Positions 1-8,557 are shown, numbered from the stretch's first letter. The stretch: 17,675 nt of DNA from CAZDUZ01 sp964508755 (GCA_964508755.1 CAZDUZ010000017.1:1-17675), one strand, 5' to 3'. Numbers and translations are program-made. The notes: generated by a model not told the origin, from the sequence alone.

Positions 1-2298
1 ACTCCTGATACGGTTGTAGAAACAGATGAAACTGGAAAGGCAGACTTTGGGAACATGGAACCTGGTCGATATATGGTATGTGAAGTAGAACAGCTCGGAT
101 GGGTTCAGACGCAACCATCGACAGGTACAATGCTTAATGGCTTAAGAGAGCCTGCAGTGAATCTTGCTGTTAGAGAACATGTCGAAGGTTCATGCTACTC
201 ATTCTCCGTCTTTTCCGGAGAAGCAAAGAGTCTCTACTTCGGTAACTTCGAACTTGGAACCCTTGGTGGATACAAGTATGATGATGATAATGGAGATGGA
301 GAATGGGATGAAGGTGAAACGGGTATTGGGAACTGGGGAATGACACTCTATACATCTGACTGGAAAGAACTGGATACCAAGGTTACGGATTCTTCTGATA
401 GCGATGACAACGGACACTATATTTTTAATGGATTGCATCCGGATAGCTACTATGTATGTGAAGAAGACAAGACAAATGATGGTTGGGTGCAGACTGAACC
501 TCGATTATACGAGTACGAAGAAGATGATGAACGACTAAGAGTACTGATGCCCTCTGAAGATTCAACCGTTCTTCATAATGGCTTAGTCTGTTACCGAGTT
601 ACCGTTGAGGGTTCTGGCTTTGGATCAGATTCTGAATGGAATTTTGGGAATTACGGAAATCCTATTCAGACGATTGCAAAGACGAATGACGCCTTGGATG
701 AGAAGCTTCCGGGTGAATCGGTGCAGTATACGTTGGTGGTGAAGGTGCTTAACAATGAATTGGAAGATGTAATCCTCTACGATGTTCTTCCAAAAGGATT
801 TGCATACGTTCCGGGAAGCTGGACGGTACTTTCCTCCTTTGGTACCAAAACGAAACTTCTAGAGAGTACTACGGTGGTACCTGAACCGATGTATGATACA
901 AACGGTATCGGATCTTGGCTTCTTGGGAATTTCGAGGAGGGAGAGGTTGTAACTCTTACCTATCTAGCTAAAATTTCTGAAGACCAAGACGGAGGTGTCT
1001 ATCCTGACATCGCTATGGCATGGGGAGAAAATAAGAGAGGAGAACAAGTAAACGCAGTTGATGAAGACAACCTTGAAGATCCGACAGATACCTTTGTTGG
1101 AACTGAAGTTGCTGTTGCATCACCTGTCCTTGCAGAAGAAGCAGGAGTAGTCCTTGGTACTCAAAGTGTACGTCTTTCTCAGACAGGTCAGAATATTCTG
1201 CTCTATCTCGTAGGCGCACTTGTATCACTGTTAGGGTTAGGTACCCTCTTCTTCTTAACCAAAGGAAAATCACGAAAGCTTGTCTTGGGAATCGCTGTTA
1301 CTTCGATACTGAGTCTTGGACTCGTTGGAATTGTTCCCTCTGTGTTTGCTGCAGATAATGCAATCAGTGTTGAGATACAATCTCCGGACCCATCTACAAA
1401 TGAATCCTCGTTTCCAATAACCTTTGTTGCACTTGATAGAGGAGCACGTGGGATTGATTGGAAATGCTACTATGCAAAAGGCGATGTTACTCCTGCAATT
1501 GAATTCGATTCTGGAACGTTAAGCGGATATGGCGGCTCAGCTCGATGTGAAGTCGATAATTCGGTTATTACTTCTGAAGGACTCTACTCTTTCGCTGTAA
1601 CTGTCGATGATTCCTCTGATGATGCTTCTCAAGATCCTGTAATGTCTGAAAGAGTTCTTGTTACCTATGACGCATCACGACCGGGTGCTGTCCTTAACTA
1701 TTCAAGAGAAAAAGTTGGAGACTGCTCATACAAGATTGCGTTCAAAACGGCAGATGATGGACAAACCAAACGGTATGAAATCTATCGTAGTACCTCTGTT
1801 GTATTCGAAGCAAATAGCTCTACGCTCGTGGTAACTGATACGGTCGCACCCAATGCCTCGGTCACCTACACTGATACAATTACATCCTGCTCACCCACTA
1901 CCGCGTATTACTATGTGGTTCGGGCGGTAGATGAAAGTGGAAACACATCTCCTTTTACGGGTGATGTCATAGTGAATACCGAGTTTATTATTACTCCCGC
2001 TCCCGGAGGAGGTGGTGCTGGTGGAGGGGCGGCTGAAGGAGAAGTCGAAGGTGCAGAAACCGGTGAAGATGGACAGAACGGTGAAAGCGATGAAGATGGT
2101 GATGTCCTTGGTGAAGATGAAGAAGATATTGATGAAGAAGATGAAAATGGAAATGGTATTCCTGATGACGAGGAAGAATCGTCAGAAGATTCTGAAGGAA
2201 TCAACTGGGGTACCGTTATAAAGGTTGGTGCGGTCATTCTTGGCCTTGGCGCTCTCCTTGCCGCTTTTCTAAGCTATAGGGGTAGAAAATCGGTATAA
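1..2298 (+). CDS. Large cell-surface protein, SdrD-B-like/DUF11/FN3-like, 5'-truncated
   Basis: The frame is open from the first base, so the true start lies upstream; about 765 residues are visible. Residue numbers here count from the Met at 55. The visible part begins inside one SdrD-B-like (Cna-B-type) repeat, then a complete one (about 75-205) with a Ca-binding-like acidic loop (DDDNGDGEWDEGE). Each repeat carries a pair of Cys (VCE...CY), suggesting a disulfide. A DUF11-type domain follows (about 208-350). LSQTG at 374-378, a hydrophobic segment and a KGKSRK tail resemble a sortase signal. The chain continues straight into a second hydrophobic segment ending VFAAD (432-434), like a signal peptide, then an Ig/FN3-like region (about 437-640), a Gly-rich linker, a very acidic stretch with a TSP3-like NGNGIPDD motif, and a C-terminal TM with RKSV tail. 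Probable adhesin or S-layer/wall protein; the ligand is unknown. The internal sorting-like and signal-like junction suggests a fusion of two surface proteins. Confidence 0.85.
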   Translation, partial: TPDTVVETDETGKADFGNMEPGRYMVCEVEQLGWVQTQPSTGTMLNGLREPAVNLAVREHVEGSCYSFSVFSGEAKSLYFGNFELGTLGGYKYDDDNGDGEWDEGETGIGNWGMTLYTSDWKELDTKVTDSSDSDDNGHYIFNGLHPDSYYVCEEDKTNDGWVQTEPRLYEYEEDDERLRVLMPSEDSTVLHNGLVCYRVTVEGSGFGSDSEWNFGNYGNPIQTIAKTNDALDEKLPGESVQYTLVVKVLNNELEDVILYDVLPKGFAYVPGSWTVLSSFGTKTKLLESTTVVPEPMYDTNGIGSWLLGNFEEGEVVTLTYLAKISEDQDGGVYPDIAMAWGENKRGEQVNAVDEDNLEDPTDTFVGTEVAVASPVLAEEAGVVLGTQSVRLSQTGQNILLYLVGALVSLLGLGTLFFLTKGKSRKLVLGIAVTSILSLGLVGIVPSVFAADNAISVEIQSPDPSTNESSFPITFVALDRGARGIDWKCYYAKGDVTPAIEFDSGTLSGYGGSARCEVDNSVITSEGLYSFAVTVDDSSDDASQDPVMSERVLVTYDASRPGAVLNYSREKVGDCSYKIAFKTADDGQTKRYEIYRSTSVVFEANSSTLVVTDTVAPNASVTYTDTITSCSPTTAYYYVVRAVDESGNTSPFTGDVIVNTEFIITPAPGGGGAGGGAAEGEVEGAETGEDGQNGESDEDGDVLGEDEEDIDEEDENGNGIPDDEEESSEDSEGINWGTVIKVGAVILGLGALLAAFLSYRGRKSV

Positions 2299-2319
2299 CG
2301 CATCCACTTCGTAAATGAT

Positions 2320-2352
2320 ACAGCTCCGTTTATCGCGGAGCTGTTCTTTTTT
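2320..2352 (+). terminator. Rho-independent terminator of the surface protein gene
   Basis: A perfect 9-bp stem, ACAGCTCCG (2320-2328) with CGGAGCTGT (2336-2344), has a 7-nt loop and is followed by TTCTTTTTT. It lies 22 nt after the TAA of the surface protein and separates it from the small gene at 2384. Confidence 0.9.
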
Positions 2353-2370
2353 AGTATCAAATAAGCTGAT

Positions 2371-2376
2371 TAATGT
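2371..2376 (+). promoter_or_regulatory. Possible -10 box for the 188-aa gene
   Basis: TAATGT fits TANNNT and lies 7 nt before the ATG at 2384, which would give a leaderless transcript. No good -35 is visible; the position expected for it falls in the T-run of the preceding terminator. TATAAA at 2376-2381 is too close to the ATG to act as -10 for this start. Confidence 0.3.
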
Positions 2377-2383
2377 ATAAATC

Positions 2384-2950
2384 ATGACTGATCTCAGAAT
2401 TATTTCTGGGAATGGAACGGGTCTGGAGACAGAGCTACTTTCTGGTCCATTCTTGACCGTCGAAGAGGTAAGAGGAATTCATGTGATTGATTTTAGTTCT
2501 TTTGGTAATTCTCTTGAGTCATCAAATTGTCTCGAACCAAGCTGTGATGATGTGAGAATGGAGTATCTGCGTTATATTGGTGTAGAAATACCACAGGAAT
2601 GGTTAGAACTTCCATACAAATTACCTAAGCGTGAGAGGCATGCACAGATATATTCGGCATTTTACGTTGCAAACAAATTTCAATATATTGCCAGACTTAT
2701 GGAAATGGATCCTTCTATTTCAGACACCACACTTCAACAGGAGCTTGATTTTATTAGTAACTTAATCCTTAAGGATCGCTTGGACAGAGATGGATTCAGG
2801 GATAAAGTAACATTAAGTAATGGTGAATCATGTATCCGAGAAGATTTGATGAGAACGTCGCGAGTAGTTGATCCAAACCCAAACGCGCATGTTTCAATGG
2901 AAGAACTCCTTGATATTAAAGCGCTTGTATTGGCTGCTCTTAAAAGATAA
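2384..2950 (+). CDS. Hypothetical protein, 188 aa
   Basis: I do not recognise this protein. It is soluble and mixed in composition: no signal peptide or membrane segment, an N-terminal beta-like part (about 1-40), then mainly helical sequence rich in charged residues. Three Cys are present (49, 54, 150); C49 and C54 form a CxxxxC pair but nothing else resembles a zinc site. The gene stands alone between the terminator of the surface protein and a convergent terminator shared with the thioredoxin reductase, so it is probably transcribed by itself. No Shine-Dalgarno sequence precedes the ATG. Codon use looks like that of its neighbours, and the frame is fully open with a normal TAA, so I take it as a real gene of unknown function. 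Confidence 0.7.
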   Translation: MTDLRIISGNGTGLETELLSGPFLTVEEVRGIHVIDFSSFGNSLESSNCLEPSCDDVRMEYLRYIGVEIPQEWLELPYKLPKRERHAQIYSAFYVANKFQYIARLMEMDPSISDTTLQQELDFISNLILKDRLDRDGFRDKVTLSNGESCIREDLMRTSRVVDPNPNAHVSMEELLDIKALVLAALKR

Positions 2951-2965
2951 CTGAGCAATCAAGTC

Positions 2966-2997
2966 AAAGAAAAACCTTCTTTTCGGTTATTCTTTTT
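2966..2997. terminator. Bidirectional terminator between convergent genes
   Basis: AAAGAAAAACC (2966-2976) pairs with GGTTATTCTTT (2985-2995) apart from one A-A mismatch, with an 8-nt loop. The + strand ends in T's. On the - strand the distal arm is itself T-rich. It lies just after the 188-aa gene and overlaps the TAA of the reductase at 2987-2989, so it probably serves both. Confidence 0.6.
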
Positions 2998-3913
2998 GAA
3001 GTGTCTGGAAAATATCCTCCGCAGCAATGGCACCCTCGGCTGAAGCTGTCACTATTTGATGAAATTTATTACATCCGTTTGTACTGTCTCCCGCAGCCCA
3101 CACTCCTTCAATATTTGTCATCTGACAAGGTCCAACTTGTATGAGACCTGATTCGTCAACGGTAACACCTAACTGATTGACGAGCGTTAAATCTGGTTCT
3201 GATCCAATTTCAATAAAGAGTCCGTCTAGTGCTAACTGAGTATTTCCATTGTATGGGGTATCTAACTCAATGTGGGTCAAGCGCTCAGTCCCCCCTATAC
3301 CTACTACGTTTGTGTTATAAATCACTGTAATATTTGGATTCTGTTGAATCTTTTTTATCCACGCTACCTCTCCACGCAATTTGTCCTTGCGGTAAATTTG
3401 ATACACTGTATCGGTAAGCTCAGCAAGATAGAGAGAAGCTGTGTTTGCCGCATCCGAACCTCCTACTACTGCCACCCGCTTTCCACGATAGAGAGGTGCG
3501 TCACAGGTTGCGCAGTATGTTACGCCTTTGCCTACAAGCTCCTTCTCTCCGGGTAGGTTTAATTTTCTCTTCTTGAGTCCAGTAGCTAGCAAAATGGTGC
3601 GGGAAGAATATATCTTTCCGCTAGCTGTAGTAATTGTAAAATCTCCTTTTGTTCCGGTAACTTGTGCTACTTTTTCAAAAACCATTGGGGCACCGTATGA
3701 CTGAGCATGTTCTTTAAACTTCGACATAAGTTCAAATCCGGAAATACTTTGAAATGGAAGGTAGTTTTGAACATGGTGCGCTTCTGCGGTCTGTCCTCCC
3801 ATTATTTCTCCAAAAACAATATTGGTTAAATCATAACGAGACGCATAGACGGATGCGGTGTAACCAGCAGCTCCTGCACCAATGATTGCTATATCGTATA
3901 TCTGATCGTTCAT
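2987..3913 (-). CDS. trxB: Thioredoxin reductase (FAD/NADPH-type)
   Basis: This flavoprotein transfers electrons from NAD(P)H to thioredoxin in the cytoplasm. The length (308 aa) is usual for low-Mr bacterial TrxR. Visible motifs are the FAD dinucleotide fold IGAGAAG (11-17), the redox-active CATC pair (C134, C137), the nucleotide-binding fold VVGGSDAA (149-156), and the C-terminal FAD segment AAGDS (273-277) followed by HQIVTASAEGAIAAED. The NADPH signatures are slightly off consensus: GGSDAA for GGGDSA, YRKDKLRG for HRRDxxRA, and HQ for the usual RQ. The basic residues that bind the 2'-phosphate are mostly kept, so NADPH is likely but not certain. A TATAAT lies 28 nt upstream, so the gene probably has its own promoter although it follows three other - strand genes. 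Confidence 0.93.
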   Translation of the reverse strand: MNDQIYDIAIIGAGAAGYTASVYASRYDLTNIVFGEIMGGQTAEAHHVQNYLPFQSISGFELMSKFKEHAQSYGAPMVFEKVAQVTGTKGDFTITTASGKIYSSRTILLATGLKKRKLNLPGEKELVGKGVTYCATCDAPLYRGKRVAVVGGSDAANTASLYLAELTDTVYQIYRKDKLRGEVAWIKKIQQNPNITVIYNTNVVGIGGTERLTHIELDTPYNGNTQLALDGLFIEIGSEPDLTLVNQLGVTVDESGLIQVGPCQMTNIEGVWAAGDSTNGCNKFHQIVTASAEGAIAAEDIFQTLQKE

Positions 3914-3941
3914 AACTCATTTTCGTTTAATTTACCCTGTT

Positions 3942-3947
3942 ATTATA
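3942..3947 (-). promoter_or_regulatory. -10 box of trxB at gap edge
   Basis: On the - strand the sequence leaving the N gap is a perfect TATAAT, 28 nt before the trxB ATG, which would give a leader of about 20 nt. The -35 would lie inside the gap and cannot be seen. Confidence 0.5.
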
Positions 3948-4047
3948 NNNNNNNNNNNNNNNNNNNNNNNNNNNNNNNNNNNNNNNNNNNNNNNNNNNNN
4001 NNNNNNNNNNNNNNNNNNNNNNNNNNNNNNNNNNNNNNNNNNNNNNN
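3948..4047. other. Assembly gap, exactly 100 N
   Basis: The run is exactly 100 N, the conventional length for a scaffold gap of unknown size. It removes the 3' end of the C39-like gene and the upstream part of the trxB promoter. Reading frame continuity across it is not meaningful. Confidence 0.95.
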
Positions 4048-5945
4048 CCCATGTATCCTGTAGCACCTGATGGAAGGGTAAATGCTCCCGGGGGCTGACT
4101 GTAGCGATTGTACCAAAATAAGATTACCGGATTTCCATTCTGTACTTCGGTAAGAATTTCAGTTAAGGTCCATCCCTGTTTCGCGGATACTTGTCGGTAT
4201 TGAGAAATGTATCTTGAAATCGGACCCCAGTGTGTTCCATACCCTTCAACCCAGTTCGAGTTTGGATCACCCCCTACCCCGATACTGTTCTTCACCGATT
4301 CAATGTCGACTGAGATACCTCTATACTTTAGCACCATTTTTGTAGCGACAAGGTTGCAAGTAAAACCTGGTGCTTGCAGGTACAACGGCACATTTAATGA
4401 AAAGGAATTGCTTCGGGTTGAAAAGGTAGATGAAAAACTGTCCGTTGAATTCAGACCGTAAACAGAACCAACTCCTGGATGCACGGTTATTGTATACGTC
4501 GTTGAAAAGGCAAGTTTTCCGGCACTGAGCAGGGTGAGAGTATTTCCGTTCCAGCTTACTGGTAGTTGAAGAGGAGGAGAAAGAGCTAAAAGCGACTGTA
4601 CAGAATTATGATCAACCTCTTGGTTAAAGGTAATTGAGATATTTGTATTGCCAGGATCTACCCCGTATGTACCTGATACTGGTGTTATCGCAGTTACTTT
4701 TACTCTTCCTATGGTTGTGAATGATAACGTCATGTCATCTTTAGTCATTCCTTCGGTTGCACTCAAGGTGCCTTTTGAAAAAATGACAGTGTAAACCGTT
4801 TCTTTCTGAAGATGTGTTGTGGGGGTAAATATGAATGTGTTGTTATCCTTCCACATAATGGAGCCTTCTGTTTGAGGAGTCATACTGAAATGCCGTTCTA
4901 CGCTTTCTCTATTCATATCTTGATCAAACACCACGGTAATTGCGCTATCAACCATTACACTTTCACCTTTTGGCTCGTAGGAAGTTACTCCCGGTGTAGT
5001 GACGGTTGTAAATTCTGTTCGTCCAATTTCAACTGTTTCTCCAACCGTAATCGGTTCTTTCGTTTTCACTTCATATGACAAGGGGGTTTGCAAGACTGAT
5101 ACGATATAATGGGTGTCTTGAGCTAACGGTTCGATAAAAATAATTTTTTGAATGGAACCTTCTGAAATAAGCTTAAATTCTTTTTCAGGTGTTACGACGA
5201 CTTTTGTTTCAACGAAGTTGCCGATTGGTCCATCGTACTCCAGTAAAACTTCCTGTTCAGGTTTAATGTTAATTTCGCCTGATGTTGGAGAAATCTTTTC
5301 AATCTTTGGAATCTTTGGTGCTTCGAATTCTATGGCGTGTTCGTGACTTTTACCTGCTTTGGATACAGTATCAATACCTGTAATGTACACAACGACTGGA
5401 TTCCCCGGATAAAACGATTCTTCAGGGTGAAACGTTGCTTTACGATGAAATGGCAGGAATGGTACCGTTCTTTCAAATGTCCAGGTACCGTTAATCTCAG
5501 GTGAGACGTGAAAGGTGATTTCTTCTGGATCAATAGGGAGGTCAAATTCTACGGTAATATGTTGAACTTCTGAGATCAAACGAGTGCCAGCCTCAGGAAA
5601 GGTCCGAATAACAAACGGTCTCACAAATAAAAGAGAGGCTGTAAGGCCGATTACAAAAACAATAAGACTTGCCAGTACACTATAGAAAAGTCGAGGACGT
5701 TCATATAACGAGCGTTTTGACGTTCTGTTATTTGGAGTTCTTTTAGAAGTTTCACGAGTGCTTTCTTCTATAACTGCTTTGTCGGTTTTTCGAATACTCT
5801 TGTGAAGACCATGATGTTTCCGTCTATCAATCACTAATGCAACGAAAATCGTCAGCACTATTAAGATAAGAAGAATTCGGACCTCAAAAGGGGGAATATG
5901 TGCAATAAGCCACTTTGTCACATCAGTAAGGTCAATAGTCGGCAT
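4048..5945 (-). CDS. Membrane-anchored Big_5/Ig-repeat protein with C-terminal C39-like peptidase domain, 3' end in gap
   Basis: About 632 residues are visible. Two N-terminal TM segments (about 22-40 and 88-108) flank a K/R-rich cytoplasmic loop, placing the rest outside. Then come four Ig-like modules (about 110-210, 211-315, 316-415, 416-512); the last two match the Big_5/SbsA-type pattern (ITPVSGTYGVDP...ITFNQEVD). The C-terminal domain (from about 513) begins VPLYLQAPGFTCNLVATKM, like a papain-like C39 domain, with C530 as presumed nucleophile; WTLTEILTEVQNGNPVILFWY fits its middle. The catalytic His and Asp would follow ATGYM, where the gap starts. There is no ABC transporter here, so this is not a bacteriocin exporter; a surface peptidase or peptide-binding role is more likely. 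After the gap a frame runs six codons to TAA at 3927, but those bases look like the trxB promoter. The gene starts 35 nt after the deacetylase stop. Confidence 0.8.
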
Positions 5946-5958
5946 GGTTTGTTAGTAT

Positions 5959-5977
5959 GGACAGATCATCTCTATCC
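5959..5977 (-). other. Intercistronic hairpin without T-run
   Basis: On the - strand GGATAGA and TCTGTCC form a 7-bp stem (one G-U) around GATGA, between the deacetylase stop and the next ATG. No T-run follows, so it is not a standard terminator; it may stabilise or process the mRNA. A weak -10-like CATACT (5954-5959) overlaps its foot, 8 nt before the ATG. Confidence 0.35.
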
Positions 5978-5980
5978 ATA

Positions 5981-7381
5981 TTACTCTACTTCGGCCATGT
6001 TCTGGTAGATCTCTTCCAACGTTGTGAAAATAACTGGTCCTGAATCACTCTGATACAGTTCTGCTTGAATACTTCCAAGCAGTCCTTCCATCTTCGGTTT
6101 GTCTACGTTGAACCAGTCAGGGTGACTGAGGAATATAATGACTCTAACTTCTTCTGCGGTACCACCACTGTAATTGAGTCGGTACCGAGCAAACATTTCT
6201 TCCTGTGAGAAACTCCATGAATCTCCTCCATTATTGGGAAATTCCCATAGTTTCATTCCAGGATTTCCAACACTGTTTTGATTGGAATAACTTGGTCGGT
6301 ATGGTTGAGCTGTCTCAGAAAGACTCCAATGAGTGGTAACATTGTTGGTACCAAGATTGTACGCTGTTCTACCTGAAGAATCGAGTACGAAATCATTATC
6401 TTCCATAACTCTCAGGGTACCCTCGTCTGCAAACCAGCCTCCAGCTCTAAACATAACCGGTCGTTCAAGACCATTATTTTCAAATGTTTGAATTGACCAT
6501 TTCACTACAGCATCGAGCTTGTCATATGAGTATCCAGAAACAAGGATGTCGTATCCATCGGTTCTGCTCCATCCCCATGCAGGAGAATACTGTGGAGTTA
6601 CACCGGCAGCAGTTACCATGTCGGGAAACATATGTAAATGTAATCCAATAGCGTCACCTCTTTTTTCTTTTCCTTCGAGGACATAATTCGTTAAATAGTC
6701 AGAACGCTGTTTTGACATGACGGAAGGTAAGTAAATACGCGGATTAAAAAAATGAGTCATAGGCATTCCGTAGGTGTCAGCGATCTGGTTCATTTCATTG
6801 AGATATTGCTGTTTCACATCTGATCCCTCCCAGTCGATTGACCACACGACATACACTGGATACGAAACGGTAAACGTAGCTATTTGTGGTGACGTTGAGG
6901 TGCTGCAAGAATTTTCTGCATTTACTTGCACTTCATAGGTGCCAGACGATAGTTGTGAAACAGGAATGGTTGCTGAGTATGAGTCTCCCTTTTTATCTCT
7001 GGAAAGAGAGCCTTCAAATGAATTTTGGATAATGGTGTAAGAAAGTTTTACTTGTTTTGGTTTTTTGAGGGTGCTAGCATCGATAACTGACGTTATTTTT
7101 ATTGATTCAGGTAATGAGGTGTTGCTAACGGTTTCATTATCTGTGATAAGATACCACTTTCGGTCTGTTTCCACAGACTTCCACAGGTTGATTGCGGAAA
7201 GGTCCTCACATTCCTCTTGGGTACCCTTAATATCACCTTGTTCAGGTTCTGTAGCATTAATCCATTGAAAGTATTGAAATACTCCGTAGGATAGGAAAAA
7301 TAATCCGATAGTTGCAAAGGTAATTGCGGATAATTTTCTTTTTATACTGGTTTTGTTGTAAGAATAACTTGTGTTTTCCAT
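5981..7381 (-). CDS. Membrane-anchored polysaccharide deacetylase-like protein (NodB/CE4-like)
   Basis: The protein (466 aa) has one N-terminal TM (about 17-36), an Ig-like region (about 85-173) and a C-terminal catalytic domain (about 176-466) facing outward. Motifs resembling NodB/CE4 esterases occur in order: VVWSIDWEG with D183; GLHLHM with H248 and H250 as metal ligands; MFRAGGWFAD (310-319) for the Arg-containing motif 3; LWEFPNNGG (378-386); and IFLSHPDW with H420. Family members use a metal to remove N- or O-acetyl groups from peptidoglycan, chitin-like or capsular sugars. The match is by motif only and the motifs are divergent, so the substrate is open. A strong promoter sits directly upstream with the ATG at leaderless distance. 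The preceding - strand gene is an acyltransferase, suggesting linked control of glycan acetylation; the Ig-repeat/C39-like gene follows after 35 nt. Confidence 0.75.
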   Translation of the reverse strand: MENTSYSYNKTSIKRKLSAITFATIGLFFLSYGVFQYFQWINATEPEQGDIKGTQEECEDLSAINLWKSVETDRKWYLITDNETVSNTSLPESIKITSVIDASTLKKPKQVKLSYTIIQNSFEGSLSRDKKGDSYSATIPVSQLSSGTYEVQVNAENSCSTSTSPQIATFTVSYPVYVVWSIDWEGSDVKQQYLNEMNQIADTYGMPMTHFFNPRIYLPSVMSKQRSDYLTNYVLEGKEKRGDAIGLHLHMFPDMVTAAGVTPQYSPAWGWSRTDGYDILVSGYSYDKLDAVVKWSIQTFENNGLERPVMFRAGGWFADEGTLRVMEDNDFVLDSSGRTAYNLGTNNVTTHWSLSETAQPYRPSYSNQNSVGNPGMKLWEFPNNGGDSWSFSQEEMFARYRLNYSGGTAEEVRVIIFLSHPDWFNVDKPKMEGLLGSIQAELYQSDSGPVIFTTLEEIYQNMAEVE

Positions 7382-7389
7382 GCCTGTTA

Positions 7390-7419
7390 ATTATACCCTA
7401 TAGTGAGTAATCAAAGCAA
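7390..7419 (-). promoter_or_regulatory. Sigma-70-type promoter of the deacetylase gene
   Basis: On the - strand TTGCTT (7419-7414) and a perfect TATAAT (7395-7390) are separated by 18 nt. The ATG at 7381 follows the -10 by 8 nt with no Shine-Dalgarno sequence, so the transcript is probably leaderless or nearly so. Confidence 0.7.
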
Positions 7420-7460
7420 CCTAACGAATGGACTTAATACTTGCTTGAAATTACGAATGA

Positions 7461-7474
7461 GCGATCGTTATCGC
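7461..7474 (-). other. Short palindrome around the acyltransferase stop codon
   Basis: GCGAT and ATCGC form a perfect 5-bp stem with a 4-nt loop, and the TAA stop of the acyltransferase begins in the stem and lies partly in the loop. No T-run follows on the - strand, so termination here is unproven. Confidence 0.3.
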
Positions 7475-8526
7475 AACATCAGGGAGATATTTGTTTTAAG
7501 GAAGTTTTTGATATCGGTAAGGATAAGCATGGAGGATGAAAGCAAGAATGTAAGGACTATCATCAGCAGTGTTTTACCATCGGTTAAGGGTCCTTGGGTA
7601 ACATAAAAAGTAAGGAATAGGATTGCAAGTAGATGGTACACGTAGAACGACATAGAAAAGTGACCGAAAAAAACTACGGTTTGGTGGATTAATGGTAGTT
7701 TCATTATATAGTCGTGAATGATGGTAATTCCGAAAATAAAAACAAAACCATATACAAGAAATAGTATTGACGGTGGCCAGCGTTCCCAGGTTGATGTTCC
7801 GGTAATTATGAGTAAAAGCATTACATTGATGCTAAGAAAAAGGAGTTGTTTTTGAAGGCTTTTTTCGTGAACTTTGTCGAGCCGGTTTCGCATTCCCCAC
7901 CACAGTCCAAGAGTAAATATTGGCATATAAGAGAGAATTGGAAACCGGTGTAAATTACCTTCACCGACAATCAGAGACTTGAGGGTAACCAGATATCCTC
8001 CTCCCCAGTCAAAGCTGTGAAGTAATTGAGATACAATAAACGCTGAAATGGATATTGAAAAGAGGAGAAGTCCGTTTTGTTTGTTTTTGGAAAGAATTGG
8101 CAGAAAAAATGCTGCAATAAGAGGGAATATTACGAGCGGGATAATAAATTCAGTAAATTCTGGAACTATTCTGAATGTTAGTATCTGAAAGAGATTACCT
8201 GCTGTTAGAAGAATGGACTCATTAAAAAAGGCCATAACTAAGGCAATGAAATAGTACAAACCGAGTAATTGAAGACTTCTGTTTAGCGCTCGTTTCCATG
8301 ACATTGTTCCTTTCTTTATTGTCATTCCGGAAACTGAGCCATTCACAAAAAGAAAAGTAGAGAAACAGACTGTCGCACCAAGCCAGGTGAAAAAGTCGAG
8401 GACCGTACCGCTTTCCTCGTAAAAGAATCCGTTAACATGGGTTACTATCATAAGTATTACAGCCATACCCCTGAGGAAGTCGAGCGAATGATCGCGGTGA
8501 GGTGTGTGAGTTTGAGCAGATTTCAT
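7468..8526 (-). CDS. Multi-pass membrane acyltransferase (DUF1624/HGSNAT-like or acyltransferase-3-like)
   Basis: This 352-aa protein is almost entirely hydrophobic, with roughly nine or ten TM segments. Its N-terminus, RDHSLDFLRGMAVILMIVTH (11-30), is the hallmark of the YeiB/DUF1624/HGSNAT and acyltransferase-3 superfamily; the conserved Arg/Asp and H30 lie at the first TM. Members move acyl (often acetyl) groups across or onto membrane-facing sugars. A second conserved-looking segment is FGHFSMSFYVYHLLAILF near the C-terminus, a common pattern in these enzymes. The protein is of usual length for the family. Just downstream on the same strand is a polysaccharide deacetylase, so a role in modifying surface glycan is plausible. 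I cannot separate DUF1624 from acyltransferase-3 by eye. No Shine-Dalgarno sequence precedes the ATG. Confidence 0.8.
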   Translation of the reverse strand: MKSAQTHTPHRDHSLDFLRGMAVILMIVTHVNGFFYEESGTVLDFFTWLGATVCFSTFLFVNGSVSGMTIKKGTMSWKRALNRSLQLLGLYYFIALVMAFFNESILLTAGNLFQILTFRIVPEFTEFIIPLVIFPLIAAFFLPILSKNKQNGLLLFSISISAFIVSQLLHSFDWGGGYLVTLKSLIVGEGNLHRFPILSYMPIFTLGLWWGMRNRLDKVHEKSLQKQLLFLSINVMLLLIITGTSTWERWPPSILFLVYGFVFIFGITIIHDYIMKLPLIHQTVVFFGHFSMSFYVYHLLAILFLTFYVTQGPLTDGKTLLMIVLTFLLSSSMLILTDIKNFLKTNISLMLR

Positions 8527-8557
8527 TCTACATTTTTAATAAGTTCATTCAACGTGC

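Noticed and set aside
2085..2190. Repetitive GATGAAGAT-like tract as a repeat element
   Set aside because: It has no fixed period; it is low-complexity coding for an acidic linker with a TSP3-like motif.
1911..2237. A 108-aa Ser/Pro-rich frame on the - strand
   Set aside because: It is the complement of the Gly-rich and acidic coding region of the surface protein; its low complexity reflects GAT/GAA codons on the other strand.
4048..4420. C39 domain as part of a bacteriocin export system
   Set aside because: No ABC transporter, precursor peptide with a GG leader or immunity gene is present, and the domain is on an Ig stalk.
7403..7606. A 67-aa frame on the + strand after the deacetylase promoter
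   Set aside because: Mostly antisense to the acyltransferase C-terminus and it overlaps the promoter of the deacetylase; no own signals or family likeness.
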